64,000 bases of DNA from CAIKZZ01 sp035524495 (GTDB lineage: Bacteria; Pseudomonadota; Gammaproteobacteria; Steroidobacterales; Steroidobacteraceae), in assembly GCA_035524495.1 (NCBI GenBank), contig DATKOR010000033.1:1-64000 (forward strand). The letters run 5' to 3'. Each line of letters begins with the position of its first letter. The stretch's first letter is position 1. The notes beneath the pieces were generated by a model. It was not told the origin of the DNA. It saw only the letters and a list, made by a program, of their open reading frames with translations, and searched no databases. Position numbers and translations under genes: made by a program. Below are positions 1 to 6,116 of this stretch, piece by piece.

Positions 1-207
1 ACGCGAGTAGATCTTGGGCTTGCCTCCATTTCGACCTATCACGATAACGTGCCAGCTTCCTTCCCCCCACATTCTTTCTACAAGGACGTCGCGGCGGTGA
101 GAAACTATCGGGCCGATCATCCGAGCCCTCTGCCAGATGGCCCGGTGCGTGATGCCGCGCAAAAGGCCCTCGCATTGCGGCCAGACGACGAAACTCAGCA
201 TCAGTAG
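1..207 (+). CDS. C-terminal 68 residues of a cassette-encoded protein (cut by window edge)
   Basis: The first frame is open from base 1 to a TAG at 205-207, ten bases before the first attC, which is the usual distance between a cassette gene's stop and its attC. The visible part is hydrophilic, ending ...QKALALRPDDETQHQ, with no membrane segment. No family is recognised. The start lies outside the window, so length and function cannot be given. The position directly before an attC in the reading direction of the array is the main support that it is real. Confidence 0.55.
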   Translation, partial: TRVDLGLASISTYHDNVPASFPPHSFYKDVAAVRNYRADHPSPLPDGPVRDAAQKALALRPDDETQHQ

Positions 208-216
208 CGAGACATT

Positions 217-302
217 CTTTAACTATCGGTTGGAGCGGCCGTGAGCGATAAAGTGCGATGCAAACTGTTGCGGCTGACGGCCGCTCAACCTCATCGTTAG
301 AC
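217..302 (+). repeat. attC site 1
   Basis: R'' is CTTTAAC (217-223, first base off consensus) and R' is GTTAGAC (296-302). The two arms GAGCGGCCGTGA and TGACGGCCGCTC pair to form the stem. It ends the partial cassette at the left edge. The next cassette begins at 297, after the G of R'. Confidence 0.92.
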
Positions 303-324
303 GACCTCAACGGGAACCGCTGCG

Positions 325-789
325 ATGCTGAGAACAGCGCTACTCTCGACACACATTCTTGCTGTAATCGTATGGCTTGGCTTCGGCCTTTACGAGCTGC
401 TGCTGGTACGAGAGATCCGACGCGCTCGTGGCTCTCCTGAAGAGATCGCGCTTATCCGGATTTATGGCCGATACGCCGGTATTGTTGCCATCGCGACGCT
501 GGTCGTCGCGGCCGCCGGAGTTGCGATGGCTCTAGCACTCGGATGGGGATTCTTTAACGTGCTGTGGCTCGGCCTGAAGCAAGGGATTATGGCTGCGATA
601 ATCCTCGGGATGATTGTGCTGACGCCGCTATTTATGCGGACCTATGCGGCAATCGGGGCCATCTCGGAGGGCAACACGGCGACGCTTACCGCAGCGCGGG
701 CCGTCATCGACCGTCTGGAGAAATATGTCGTCTTGATGAGGCTCGGAGGCGTTGTGGCTGTAGTGCTCGCTGTATGGCGACCAGTTTGA
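325..789 (+). CDS. DUF2269-like integral membrane protein (cassette 1)
   Basis: This 154-residue protein has about four membrane helices (roughly residues 5-28, 50-72, 86-103 and 134-151). A conserved-looking His near the N-terminus (STHILAVIVWLG) and a basic loop follow helix 1. The pattern resembles DUF2269, small predicted membrane proteins of unknown function found in many proteobacteria and seen as cassette cargo. The gene starts 23 bases after R' and ends 16 bases before the next attC, filling its cassette. No strong ribosome site is visible, which is common in cassettes. The family call rests on helix pattern and short motifs only. Confidence 0.72.
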   Translation: MLRTALLSTHILAVIVWLGFGLYELLLVREIRRARGSPEEIALIRIYGRYAGIVAIATLVVAAAGVAMALALGWGFFNVLWLGLKQGIMAAIILGMIVLTPLFMRTYAAIGAISEGNTATLTAARAVIDRLEKYVVLMRLGGVVAVVLAVWRPV

Positions 790-805
790 GCCCACGCCGT
801 CGGTC

Positions 806-894
806 GTCTAACTATCGGTTGGAGCGACCGTGAACGATAAAGTGCCGATTGCTGAATTGCTGCAGCTGACGGCCGCTCAAGCTCATCGTTAGAC
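806..894 (+). repeat. attC site 2
   Basis: R'' GTCTAAC (806-812) and R' GTTAGAC (888-894) flank the conserved stem interior. R'' is the exact complement of the R' that opens cassette 1 at 296, confirming the cassette limits (297 to 888). Confidence 0.95.
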
Positions 895-897
895 GAC

Positions 898-1410
898 ATG
901 CCAACACTTGTGCCCATTGTCCGTTTCGTCGCGGCCGCAGCTCTCTCGCTACTGCCGGTGCGCGACACATCGGCGGACACTCTTGATTCGGAGTTCCGGC
1001 GGAGGATGAAGCAATTCGAACACGCTCGGGCGATCCGCCCAATTCCGCCGAAGGGGCGTGCTCGCGAACTCAATATTACGGATGTCGAAGTTCGGGAAAT
1101 CCAAGCGGCAGCTGCAAATCTACTGCCCGAGTCGATTGTAAATATCGGCCCCGTCACCGACGGTTGCCCCTGTGAAGAGGGCTCGAAGTGCACGGACCAA
1201 GTGTGGGTGATCGCCGTTCGAGGGGCCGAAACGAAGGGGCTGCTATTTTCGCGAATCAATGGGAGCTGGGGGATCGGCTCGACTCAACGATGGTGGCTGG
1301 ATTACGCGGCCCTCCAGAGGCGGCAGCGGGATTTTGCGGACCGCAGTGAGTATCGCGCCGCGGAGGCGAAGTTATTGGATAGGATGCCAATCTGCTCTGC
1401 GGGTAAGTAG
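898..1410 (+). CDS. Exported protein of unknown function (cassette 2)
   Basis: This 170-residue protein has an N-terminal signal-peptide-like segment (about residues 7-26, VRFVAAAALSLLPVRDTSA), so it is probably periplasmic. The mature part has a charged helix (30-48) and a short Cys cluster C90-x-C92-x5-C98 in a CPCEEGSKC motif, which could form a disulfide or bind metal. The C-terminal half is Trp- and Arg-rich. No family is recognised. The ATG lies only three bases after the R' box, so there is no room for a ribosome site inside the cassette; translation would depend on the attC region or on upstream reading. The stop is 25 bases before the next attC. Confidence 0.68.
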   Translation: MPTLVPIVRFVAAAALSLLPVRDTSADTLDSEFRRRMKQFEHARAIRPIPPKGRARELNITDVEVREIQAAAANLLPESIVNIGPVTDGCPCEEGSKCTDQVWVIAVRGAETKGLLFSRINGSWGIGSTQRWWLDYAALQRRQRDFADRSEYRAAEAKLLDRMPICSAGK

Positions 1411-1435
1411 GACGAACGTCAGATTGCGTCTGATC

Positions 1436-1523
1436 GTCTAACTATCGGTTGGGCGGCCGTGAACGATAAAGTGCCGGTTGCTGAACTGCTGCGGCTGACG
1501 GACGCTCAACCTCATCGTTGGGC
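1436..1523 (+). repeat. attC site 3
   Basis: R'' GTCTAAC (1436-1442) complements the R' of its own cassette (888-894). R' GTTGGGC (1517-1523) opens the next one. The interior matches the other sites apart from a two-base loss near the left arm (GGTTGGGCGG instead of GGTTGGAGCGG). Confidence 0.95.
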
Positions 1524-1526
1524 ATC

Positions 1527-2015
1527 ATGAAGGTTGCTGTCGCTTCGCTTGAGGAGTCCCACTTCGATCAACTGCTAGGGGTAGCAGATCGCGTCGCGCG
1601 CGAACGGCGCTACTTAGCAATTCTAGAGGCTCCACTGCCGGAGCACGCATTCGCCTTCTACCGAAGCGTAATTGCCGACGGGCAGTGCCACGTTGCGCTG
1701 ATTGATGAGCGCGTCGTCGGCTGGTGCGACATCCTCCCGTCATTTGGGCAAGCTCGGCGGCATGTCGGCACATTGGGTATCGGGATAGTCCCGGAGTTCA
1801 GGGGCCGTGGCCTCGGCGCGCAACTCCTCGTGACCGCAATCGACGTAGCGTGGGCCCGTGGCCTCACCCGCATAGAATTGTCCGTTCGGGAGGACAACCT
1901 CCCGGCGAAGGCGTTGTATGAGCGTTTGGGTTTCAAACTTGAGGGTGTCTTGAAACGTTCAATGCTCGTAGATAGCAAGTACTACGATTGCCATTTCATG
2001 GCGTTGCTTCGCTAG
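1527..2015 (+). CDS. GNAT-family N-acetyltransferase (cassette 3)
   Basis: This 162-residue protein has the GNAT fold signature: strand 4 followed by the acetyl-CoA pyrophosphate loop FRGRGLGAQL (residues 91-100, R/Q-x-x-G-x-G/A type). It ends with the typical ALYERLGFKLEG helix-strand (about 129-140). Closest in style to the RimI/RimJ-like and PhnO-like acetyltransferases that are frequent cassette cargo; the substrate (amine, peptide or antibiotic) cannot be told. I use the ATG at 1527; a TTG at 1518 inside the attC R' box is in frame but unlikely. The stop is seven bases before the next attC. Confidence 0.88.
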   Translation: MKVAVASLEESHFDQLLGVADRVARERRYLAILEAPLPEHAFAFYRSVIADGQCHVALIDERVVGWCDILPSFGQARRHVGTLGIGIVPEFRGRGLGAQLLVTAIDVAWARGLTRIELSVREDNLPAKALYERLGFKLEGVLKRSMLVDSKYYDCHFMALLR

Positions 2016-2021
2016 CACGAC

Positions 2022-2110
2022 GCCCAACTATCGGTTGGAGAGGCCGTGAACGATAAAGTGCCGATTGCTGATTTGCTGCGGCTGACGGCCGCTCAACCTG
2101 CTCGTTATGC
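2022..2110 (+). repeat. attC site 4
   Basis: R'' GCCCAAC (2022-2028) complements the GTTGGGC at the start of cassette 3. R' is GTTATGC (2104-2110), a departure from GTTRRRY at one position. The interior is intact. Confidence 0.93.
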
Positions 2111-2168
2111 GTGCAATTGGCGAGATTTGCGCGTTGACCCGGCGCAGGCGGTCTGAAACTACGGCCAG

Positions 2169-2351
2169 ATGGATTTCGAGATCCTTGGCGACATCGCCGG
2201 CATCGAGACCATTGCTGCTGGATCCGGGGCCCGTGAATTGCCCCGGTTGCGAAAACGCTACGGCCGCGGGCGTTGGCGGAAGCTGAAAGGCGTCGCGGGA
2301 ATTCGGCTAAAGACGGGCGAAATCGTACGCGCTGAGATACATTGGTACTAA
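2169..2351 (+). pseudogene. Small basic cassette protein with an internal stop codon
   Basis: Sixty residues are read (MDFEILGDIAGIETIA..., then RLRKRYGRGRWRKLKG and ...IVRAEIHWY) before a TAA at 2349-2351. Reading straight through gives ATGIGRREFKIKRFV and a TAA at 2397-2399, which overlaps the next ATG as TAATG. The added tail is basic and fits the rest, so the intact gene most likely ran 2169-2399 (about 76 residues) and was translationally coupled to the next gene. I recall small proteins with the IETIA...RLRKRYG...KG...EIHWYEA.GIG pattern in integrons and proteobacterial genomes; their function is unknown. Confidence 0.6.
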
Positions 2352-2398
2352 GCGACCGGGATCGGGCGCCGCGAGTTCAAGATCAAGCGATTTGTTTA

Positions 2399-2635
2399 AT
2401 GGCGTTTATGGCTCGGGCACCAAAGCGTCTTTACATCTGCCTCGACAATTCCGGCTGCGAGGTCTCCCTTGAGAAGAGGAAGATCTATGTGGCTGTGACT
2501 GACGCTCGCGCCGAGCGTATGGGGCGTATCCGCATCATCGACGAATCGGGCGATAGCTACCTCTACCCGGCCGAACGATTCATCGCCGCGCAACTGCCAT
2601 TGGCCGCGCGGCGGGCCGTGCTGCACGCCGCATGA
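2399..2635 (+). CDS. Small conserved protein, second gene of cassette 4
   Basis: Seventy-eight residues from an ATG that overlaps the presumed original stop of the preceding small gene (TAATG). The core RLYICLDNSGCEVSLEKRK and DESGDSYLYPAERF looks like a compact beta-rich domain of a recurring small family without known role. The stop TGA lies inside the first box of the following attC (GCATGAC), so gene and recombination site overlap by six bases. An upstream in-frame start at 2342 would lengthen it by 19 residues of poor quality. The two small proteins may work together, but nothing in the sequence says how. Confidence 0.62.
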   Translation: MAFMARAPKRLYICLDNSGCEVSLEKRKIYVAVTDARAERMGRIRIIDESGDSYLYPAERFIAAQLPLAARRAVLHAA

Positions 2636-2718
2636 CGATGAGGTTGAGCGGCCGTCAGCCGCAGCAAATCAGCAATCGGCACTTTATCGTTCACGGCCGC
2701 TCCAACCGATAGTTAGAT
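2630..2718 (-). repeat. attC site 5, inverted relative to the array
   Basis: Read on the minus strand this is a full attC (ATCTAAC ... interior ... GTCATGC) whose interior differs from site 4 at only about three of 75 positions. All other sites read on the plus strand. The outer boxes still suit a normal layout: GCATGAC (2630-2636) nearly complements the GTTATGC that opens cassette 4, and GTTAGAT (2712-2718) matches the ATCTAAC that closes cassette 5. So only the palindrome appears flipped, not a gene. Confidence 0.92.
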
Positions 2719-2771
2719 GTCTCGCGAGGAGACCTGACGTTGCCCCATTCTTTCGTGCTTGGAGAACTTGG

Positions 2772-3161
2772 ATGAACCGCCTCAAAGACGTTGCGATCGG
2801 ACTGGCCGTTGGAGCAACAACGGTCGGGGCCCTTGTGGCACTCGCGGACTCGCCGTCGATGGATCCGGTCAAATTGTCGCCGCAGTACTACACCGTGCGG
2901 TTGGAGAACGATTGTGTGCGCGTCTTGGAGTACCGCCTCAAGCCCGGACAGAAGGAAATTTTGCACAGCCACCCCAAGGGCGTTGTAATCGCCTTAGCCG
3001 ACGCGACTGTAAGAACGACACTGGCCGACGGCACTGTTTCAGCTCACCCATCGGCAAATGGCGATGTGACTTGGCGCGACGCTTTGACGCATTCGGCCGA
3101 GAATATCGGCGCGACGGAGGCACACTACATAGCCGTCGAGCTAAAGAGCTGTGCCAGGTAG
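2772..3161 (+). CDS. Exported cupin-domain protein (cassette 5)
   Basis: This 129-residue protein has a signal peptide (about residues 1-26, hydrophobic core AIGLAVGATTVGALVALA). A single cupin domain follows. The first cupin motif is visible as RLKPGQKEILHSHPKGVVIAL, with H65 and H67 as likely metal ligands. The second motif is degenerate, ending ...ATEAHYIAVELKSC. A periplasmic single-domain cupin of this type has no assigned reaction. The start at 2772 follows a GGAGA at 2760-2764 at suitable distance. The cassette is bounded by complementary GTTAGAT and ATCTAAC boxes. Confidence 0.8.
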   Translation: MNRLKDVAIGLAVGATTVGALVALADSPSMDPVKLSPQYYTVRLENDCVRVLEYRLKPGQKEILHSHPKGVVIALADATVRTTLADGTVSAHPSANGDVTWRDALTHSAENIGATEAHYIAVELKSCAR

Positions 3162-3191
3162 CGACTGCGTCGGCCACCGAATCGTGCAGAC

Positions 3192-3277
3192 ATCTAACTA
3201 TCGGTTGGAGCGGCCTTGACGGATAAAGTGCCTCGACTGTGCCAGTACCGCACGGCCACTCAACCTCCTCGTTAGGC
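3192..3277 (+). repeat. attC site 6
   Basis: R'' ATCTAAC (3192-3198) complements the GTTAGAT at 2712. R' is GTTAGGC (3271-3277). The central loop is shorter and diverged compared with sites 2-5. Confidence 0.92.
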
Positions 3278-3298
3278 CGGCACAGTTCCACGGTAAAG

Positions 3299-3814
3299 AT
3301 GACCGCCATGCCCGCCCGTAGGACTGACAGGACCTCCAAGCTCGCAGGCCGGAAGCCGGCCAAGCGCACGGCGGCAAGAGGCAAGGCGGCCTCGACGCTG
3401 CCGGAATCCATGGTGACCGGCAAGGCAAGCCCCGCGAAGGCTGCGGTCGGGGATAAGCCGGTCTTTGCATACATCGCCAGTCTGCCGCAGCCGCAGCGTG
3501 GCATCGCGGAGCGCGTCGATGCTCTTGCGGCCAGGACGCTTCCCGGTCTGCAGCGCGCTGTGAAGTGGGGCATTTCGTACTATGGCGTCGGCGACGGCTG
3601 GTGCTTTTGTTGCGGCGGATTTGCCGACCACGTCAAGCTGATGTTCGTGAACGGTGCGGCGCTCAAGCCGGCACCGCCAATAGCGCCGGTGGCGATGGGC
3701 AGATCGACAAGGGGCGTGGAGCTAAAATCAGCGGGCGACCTCGACGAACGCCAAATCGCGGCATGGATGATTCAGGTCGCGGCTGTGCCCGGTGTCGGGG
3801 GTAAGAAGCGGTAG
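3299..3814 (+). CDS. DUF1801 (YdhG-like) domain protein (cassette 6)
   Basis: From the ATG at 3299 this is 171 residues. A Lys/Arg/Ala-rich N-terminal tail of about 50 residues precedes a DUF1801 domain (about 55-165). That domain includes VFAYIASLPQPQRGIAERVD, the VKWGISYYG motif typical of the fold, and a HVKLMFVNGAALKP strand. DUF1801 proteins share a fold with the iron-chaperone-like YdhG, but the role is unknown. An in-frame ATG at 3239 lies inside the attC and is rejected. The basic tail could bind nucleic acid, which is a guess. Confidence 0.82.
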   Translation: MTAMPARRTDRTSKLAGRKPAKRTAARGKAASTLPESMVTGKASPAKAAVGDKPVFAYIASLPQPQRGIAERVDALAARTLPGLQRAVKWGISYYGVGDGWCFCCGGFADHVKLMFVNGAALKPAPPIAPVAMGRSTRGVELKSAGDLDERQIAAWMIQVAAVPGVGGKKR

Positions 3815-3854
3815 GCACGAACGTGAATGTCGATCGCGTTGCTGTTAGAGGGCG

Positions 3855-3940
3855 GCCTAAGCATCGGTTGGTGCGGCCTTGACTGATGAAGTGCCAATCG
3901 ACATGTCGCGGCTGACGGCCGTTCAACCTCCTCGTTAGGC
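3855..3940 (+). repeat. attC site 7, last recognisable site of the array
   Basis: R'' is GCCTAAG (3855-3861; the final C of the core is G, which may impair recombination) and R' is GTTAGGC (3934-3940). No further GCCTAAC-type box follows, so the array ends here. The sequence up to about 4130 is still lower in GC than the chromosome beyond. Confidence 0.9.
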
Positions 3941-4080
3941 GGAGGCTCGGGGTGCGCATCCTCACGTGCATCAATTTCCTCGTGTGGGGCAGCTTCATCT
4001 GGATTGGCCGCGGCCTCTTAGCGGGCGTAACGAGGCAACACGTCGTCGGCTACCCAGTCGCAATCGCGAGCAAGACCTCA

Positions 4081-4590
4081 ATGACGATTGGGGGGTTCGT
4101 GACCCGGCAAGCAGCTCTTAATAGAGTGGCAACGCCGCGTGCCCCGGGCCCCCGTCGGGCGAGGTGCGCGCCTTGGCTGCTCGGACTCGCCGCGTGCCTC
4201 GCCGGCTGCGCCACGACGACCTCGCGACCGCCGCCGTCGTGCTATCACCGGGCTGAGGCGGTGGAAGTCGAGGTCGGCTACTGCCAGGCCGTTCGTTCGG
4301 GAAACCACCTCTACGTCTCTGGCATCGTCGGGCAGGGCGAAATGCCGGCGGCGGTGCAAGCCGTCTACGAGCGCCTGAAGCAGACGCTCGAGGCGAACGG
4401 GCTCACGTTTCGCGACGTCGTGAAGGAGAACGTCTACACGACGGACCTCGAGGCGTTCAAGAGCAGCAAGGACGTGCGCAGGGCCTACTACGGGGCGTCA
4501 CTGCCGGCGGCGACGTGGGTGCAGGTGCAGCGGCTGTACCTGCCGTCGTTCGTACTCGAAGTCGAGCTCGTCGCCGAGTATCGAAAATGA
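4081..4590 (+). CDS. RidA/YjgF-family lipoprotein lacking the catalytic arginine
   Basis: A lipoprotein signal (PWLLGLAACLAGC, lipobox LAGC) is followed by a RidA (YjgF/YER057c) domain: CQAVRSGNHLYVSGIVGQGE, a long helix, then VKENVYTTDLEAF and PAATWVQVQRL. In enamine/imine deaminases the last motif is PAR[ST]xVEV with an essential Arg; here that position is Ala/Thr, so deaminase activity is unlikely. Start choice is open. ATG 4081 is used, GTG 4126 gives the best signal-peptide length, and GTG 3952, right after the last attC and with a GGAGG six bases before it, would fuse 43 residues of array-derived sequence in frame. Confidence 0.78.
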   Translation: MTIGGFVTRQAALNRVATPRAPGPRRARCAPWLLGLAACLAGCATTTSRPPPSCYHRAEAVEVEVGYCQAVRSGNHLYVSGIVGQGEMPAAVQAVYERLKQTLEANGLTFRDVVKENVYTTDLEAFKSSKDVRRAYYGASLPAATWVQVQRLYLPSFVLEVELVAEYRK

Positions 4591-4726
4591 TGCCGCGTCG
4601 GGCGTCGTGGAGCGCGGCTGAGCGGCCGGCGATGAGCGTCCGCTGTCGCCCATGCGCCGCGTCGCGCCGCGCGCGCGATCCTCGCTCCGGGGTCGGCGTC
4701 GCGCGGCGTCCCGAGGAGACGGGCGC

Positions 4727-5077
4727 GTGACCCCGGCGGCGTTCAGAAAGGTCGCGCTGAGCCTTTCGGGAGTTCATGAGTCCTCGCACATGTCTCACCC
4801 GGACTTTCGCGTGGGGAAGCGCGTGATCGCCACGCTCGGCTACCCCGATCGCGGCTCCGGGATGGTCAAGCTGACGCCGATGCAGCAGTCCCAGTTCATC
4901 GCGGCGTACCCTGATGTCTATGCCCCGGTGCCGGGCGCCTGGGGCCTCAAGGGCTGTACCCGGGTGTTCCTTGCCGCGGCATCGGTCGCAAGCCTCCGCC
5001 CGGCGCTCTTCGAGGCCTGGAGGAACGTGGCGCCACGAACCGTCGCCGACCGGCGTGGCGCCAAGGCGTCCCGGTGA
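4727..5077 (+). CDS. MmcQ/YjbR-family protein
   Basis: From GTG 4727, preceded by GAGGAG, this is 116 residues. The YjbR pattern is visible: VTPAAFRKVALSLSGVHES at the start, HPDFRVGKRVIATLGYP in the middle and a C-terminal GWTR-like motif, here GLKGCTRVFL, then ALFEAWRNVAP. YjbR proteins have a CyaY-like fold and may bind DNA; no reaction is known. An ATG at 4652 would add an Arg-rich stretch without similarity and is not chosen. It belongs to the run of small same-strand genes after the array. Confidence 0.82.
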   Translation: MTPAAFRKVALSLSGVHESSHMSHPDFRVGKRVIATLGYPDRGSGMVKLTPMQQSQFIAAYPDVYAPVPGAWGLKGCTRVFLAAASVASLRPALFEAWRNVAPRTVADRRGAKASR

Positions 5078-5126
5078 ACGCCCGCGGCCCGCGCCCGTCG
5101 ATCGCGGGATGCCGGAGACTGACACC

Positions 5127-5492
5127 ATGATCAAGACGCACGGGCTGACTCATGTCGCGCTGTCGGTACGCGATCCTGATCGTTCGCTCGCGTTCTACAG
5201 CGCGGTCTTCGGCGTTCGGGAATATTTCCGGGACGCGCAATCGATCCAGGTCCTCGGGCCGGGCCCGCACGACGTGCTCGCGTTCGAGCGGCGGCCGGAC
5301 GCGGCCGGCCGGGAGGGCGGGATCATCCACTTCGGCTTTCGCCTCAAGGATCCCGCGGACATCGACGCGGCCGTCGCTGCCGTCGAGGCTGCCGGCGGAC
5401 GCATCGTCAGGCGAGGCGAGTTCCGCCCCGGACTGCCATACGCGTACGTGCTGGATCCCGACGGCTACGAGATCGAGATCTGGTACGAATGA
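5127..5492 (+). CDS. VOC-family (glyoxalase/bleomycin-resistance fold) protein
   Basis: A 121-residue single vicinal-oxygen-chelate module pair: THVALSVRDPDRSLAFYSAVFG at the N-terminus with the first His ligand, GIIHFGFRLKD in the middle, and YVLDPDGYEIEIWYE with the last Glu ligand. Members include dioxygenases, isomerases and antibiotic-binding proteins; the substrate is not evident. Start ATG 5127 follows a CGGAGAC; ATG 5109 is an alternative adding six residues. Confidence 0.85.
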   Translation: MIKTHGLTHVALSVRDPDRSLAFYSAVFGVREYFRDAQSIQVLGPGPHDVLAFERRPDAAGREGGIIHFGFRLKDPADIDAAVAAVEAAGGRIVRRGEFRPGLPYAYVLDPDGYEIEIWYE

Positions 5493-5596
5493 CCCCGAGG
5501 GGCGTGGCCCGGGGTGCTCTATGAGGTCCCCGCGCACGTCGTGGCGGCCGCGCCGCACGGCGTGCGTCCTTCGGGCAACAAGATGAAGCGTGACCC

Positions 5597-5959
5597 GTGA
5601 ATGAGGGCGCGACCCGGACCTGCCCCGGCGGCTGCCACTGCGGGGCGGTCCGCTTCGAGATCGACAGTGACTTTCCGGAGCTCACGACCTGTGACTGCTC
5701 GATCTGCCGGCGCAGGAACGCACTGATGGTGAAGGTGCACGAGTCCCGCCTTCGCCTGCTGACCGACCCCGCCGCGCTCGTCGAATACCAGTTCCACACG
5801 CACACGGCGCGGCACTTCTTCTGCAGGACCTGCGGCATCTATCCGTTTCACCGCAAACGCGTGACGCCAGACCACTTCGGGGTCAACGTGTTCTGCCTCG
5901 AGGGCTTCGACCCGGCGGGCATTCCGGTGCGCGCGACGGTCGGCGCGGGCACGCCCTAG
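5597..5959 (+). CDS. GFA-family zinc protein
   Basis: A 120-residue protein with the full Cys set of the GFA fold (glutathione-dependent formaldehyde-activating enzyme/CENP-V): C13-x-C15, C32-x-C34-x2-C37 (CDCSICRR) and C76-x2-C79 (FFCRTCGIYPFH). These bind one structural and one catalytic zinc. Only a few family members have been shown to act on S-hydroxymethyl-glutathione, so the function is not implied. A second GFA gene lies at 11348. Confidence 0.87.
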   Translation: MNEGATRTCPGGCHCGAVRFEIDSDFPELTTCDCSICRRRNALMVKVHESRLRLLTDPAALVEYQFHTHTARHFFCRTCGIYPFHRKRVTPDHFGVNVFCLEGFDPAGIPVRATVGAGTP

Positions 5960-6020
5960 CGAGGGTCGCATAGCCTCCGCCGCCCCCTTAGGTCGGGACC
6001 GGACGCGGCGGGGTCCGCCG

Positions 6021-6055
6021 TATGGTCGATGGGTGGCATCGGGGATAAAGTGCCG
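6021..6055 (+). other. Possible decayed attC left half
   Basis: GATAAAGTGCCG (6044-6055) is identical to the core of the attC sites at 1-3940. The 23 bases before it (from TATGG at 6021) align loosely with the attC left arm: TAT, then CGATGGGTGGC against CGGTTGGGCGGC with one gap. No R' box or right arm is recognisable. It lies between the GFA gene and the next gene. The 12-base identity in a 70% GC background is unlikely, though not impossible, by chance. Confidence 0.4.
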
Positions 6056-6116
6056 TTCGATCCGATCGAACCCGGCCCCGCACCGACGGACTGCCCGCAC
6101 GAGAAGGACACCCGCG

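Larger units (their letters stand above)
1..3940 (+). mobile_element. Integron gene-cassette array, distal end (chromosomal type)
   Basis: Seven sites with the attC layout (R'' RYYYAAC, a long imperfect palindrome, R' GTTRRRY) recur every 0.5-0.6 kb, each following a short gene. R' at the start of a cassette is complementary to R'' at its end: GTTAGAC/GTCTAAC twice, GTTGGGC/GCCCAAC, GTTAGAT/ATCTAAC. This is the sign of cassettes that were once free circles. The palindrome interiors are almost identical between sites, as in sedentary chromosomal integrons rather than mobile ones with mixed attC types. GC is lower than in the flanking chromosome. Genes point rightward, so integrase and attI, if present, lie left of base 1; without them this would be a CALIN. 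Confidence 0.93.

Noticed and set aside
642..1259. Minus-strand frame running through attC site 2
   Set aside because: It reads through a recombination site and opposes two cassette genes that fit their cassette limits; no motif was seen.
2169..2635. Toxin-antitoxin system in cassette 4
   Set aside because: Size and coupling fit, but neither small protein shows a known toxin or antitoxin motif, and the first is interrupted; reported only as a coupled pair.
2719..3190. Wholly inverted cassette explaining the minus-strand attC
   Set aside because: The credible gene here (exported cupin) reads plus and its boundary boxes match a plus-oriented cassette, so only the attC interior is inverted.
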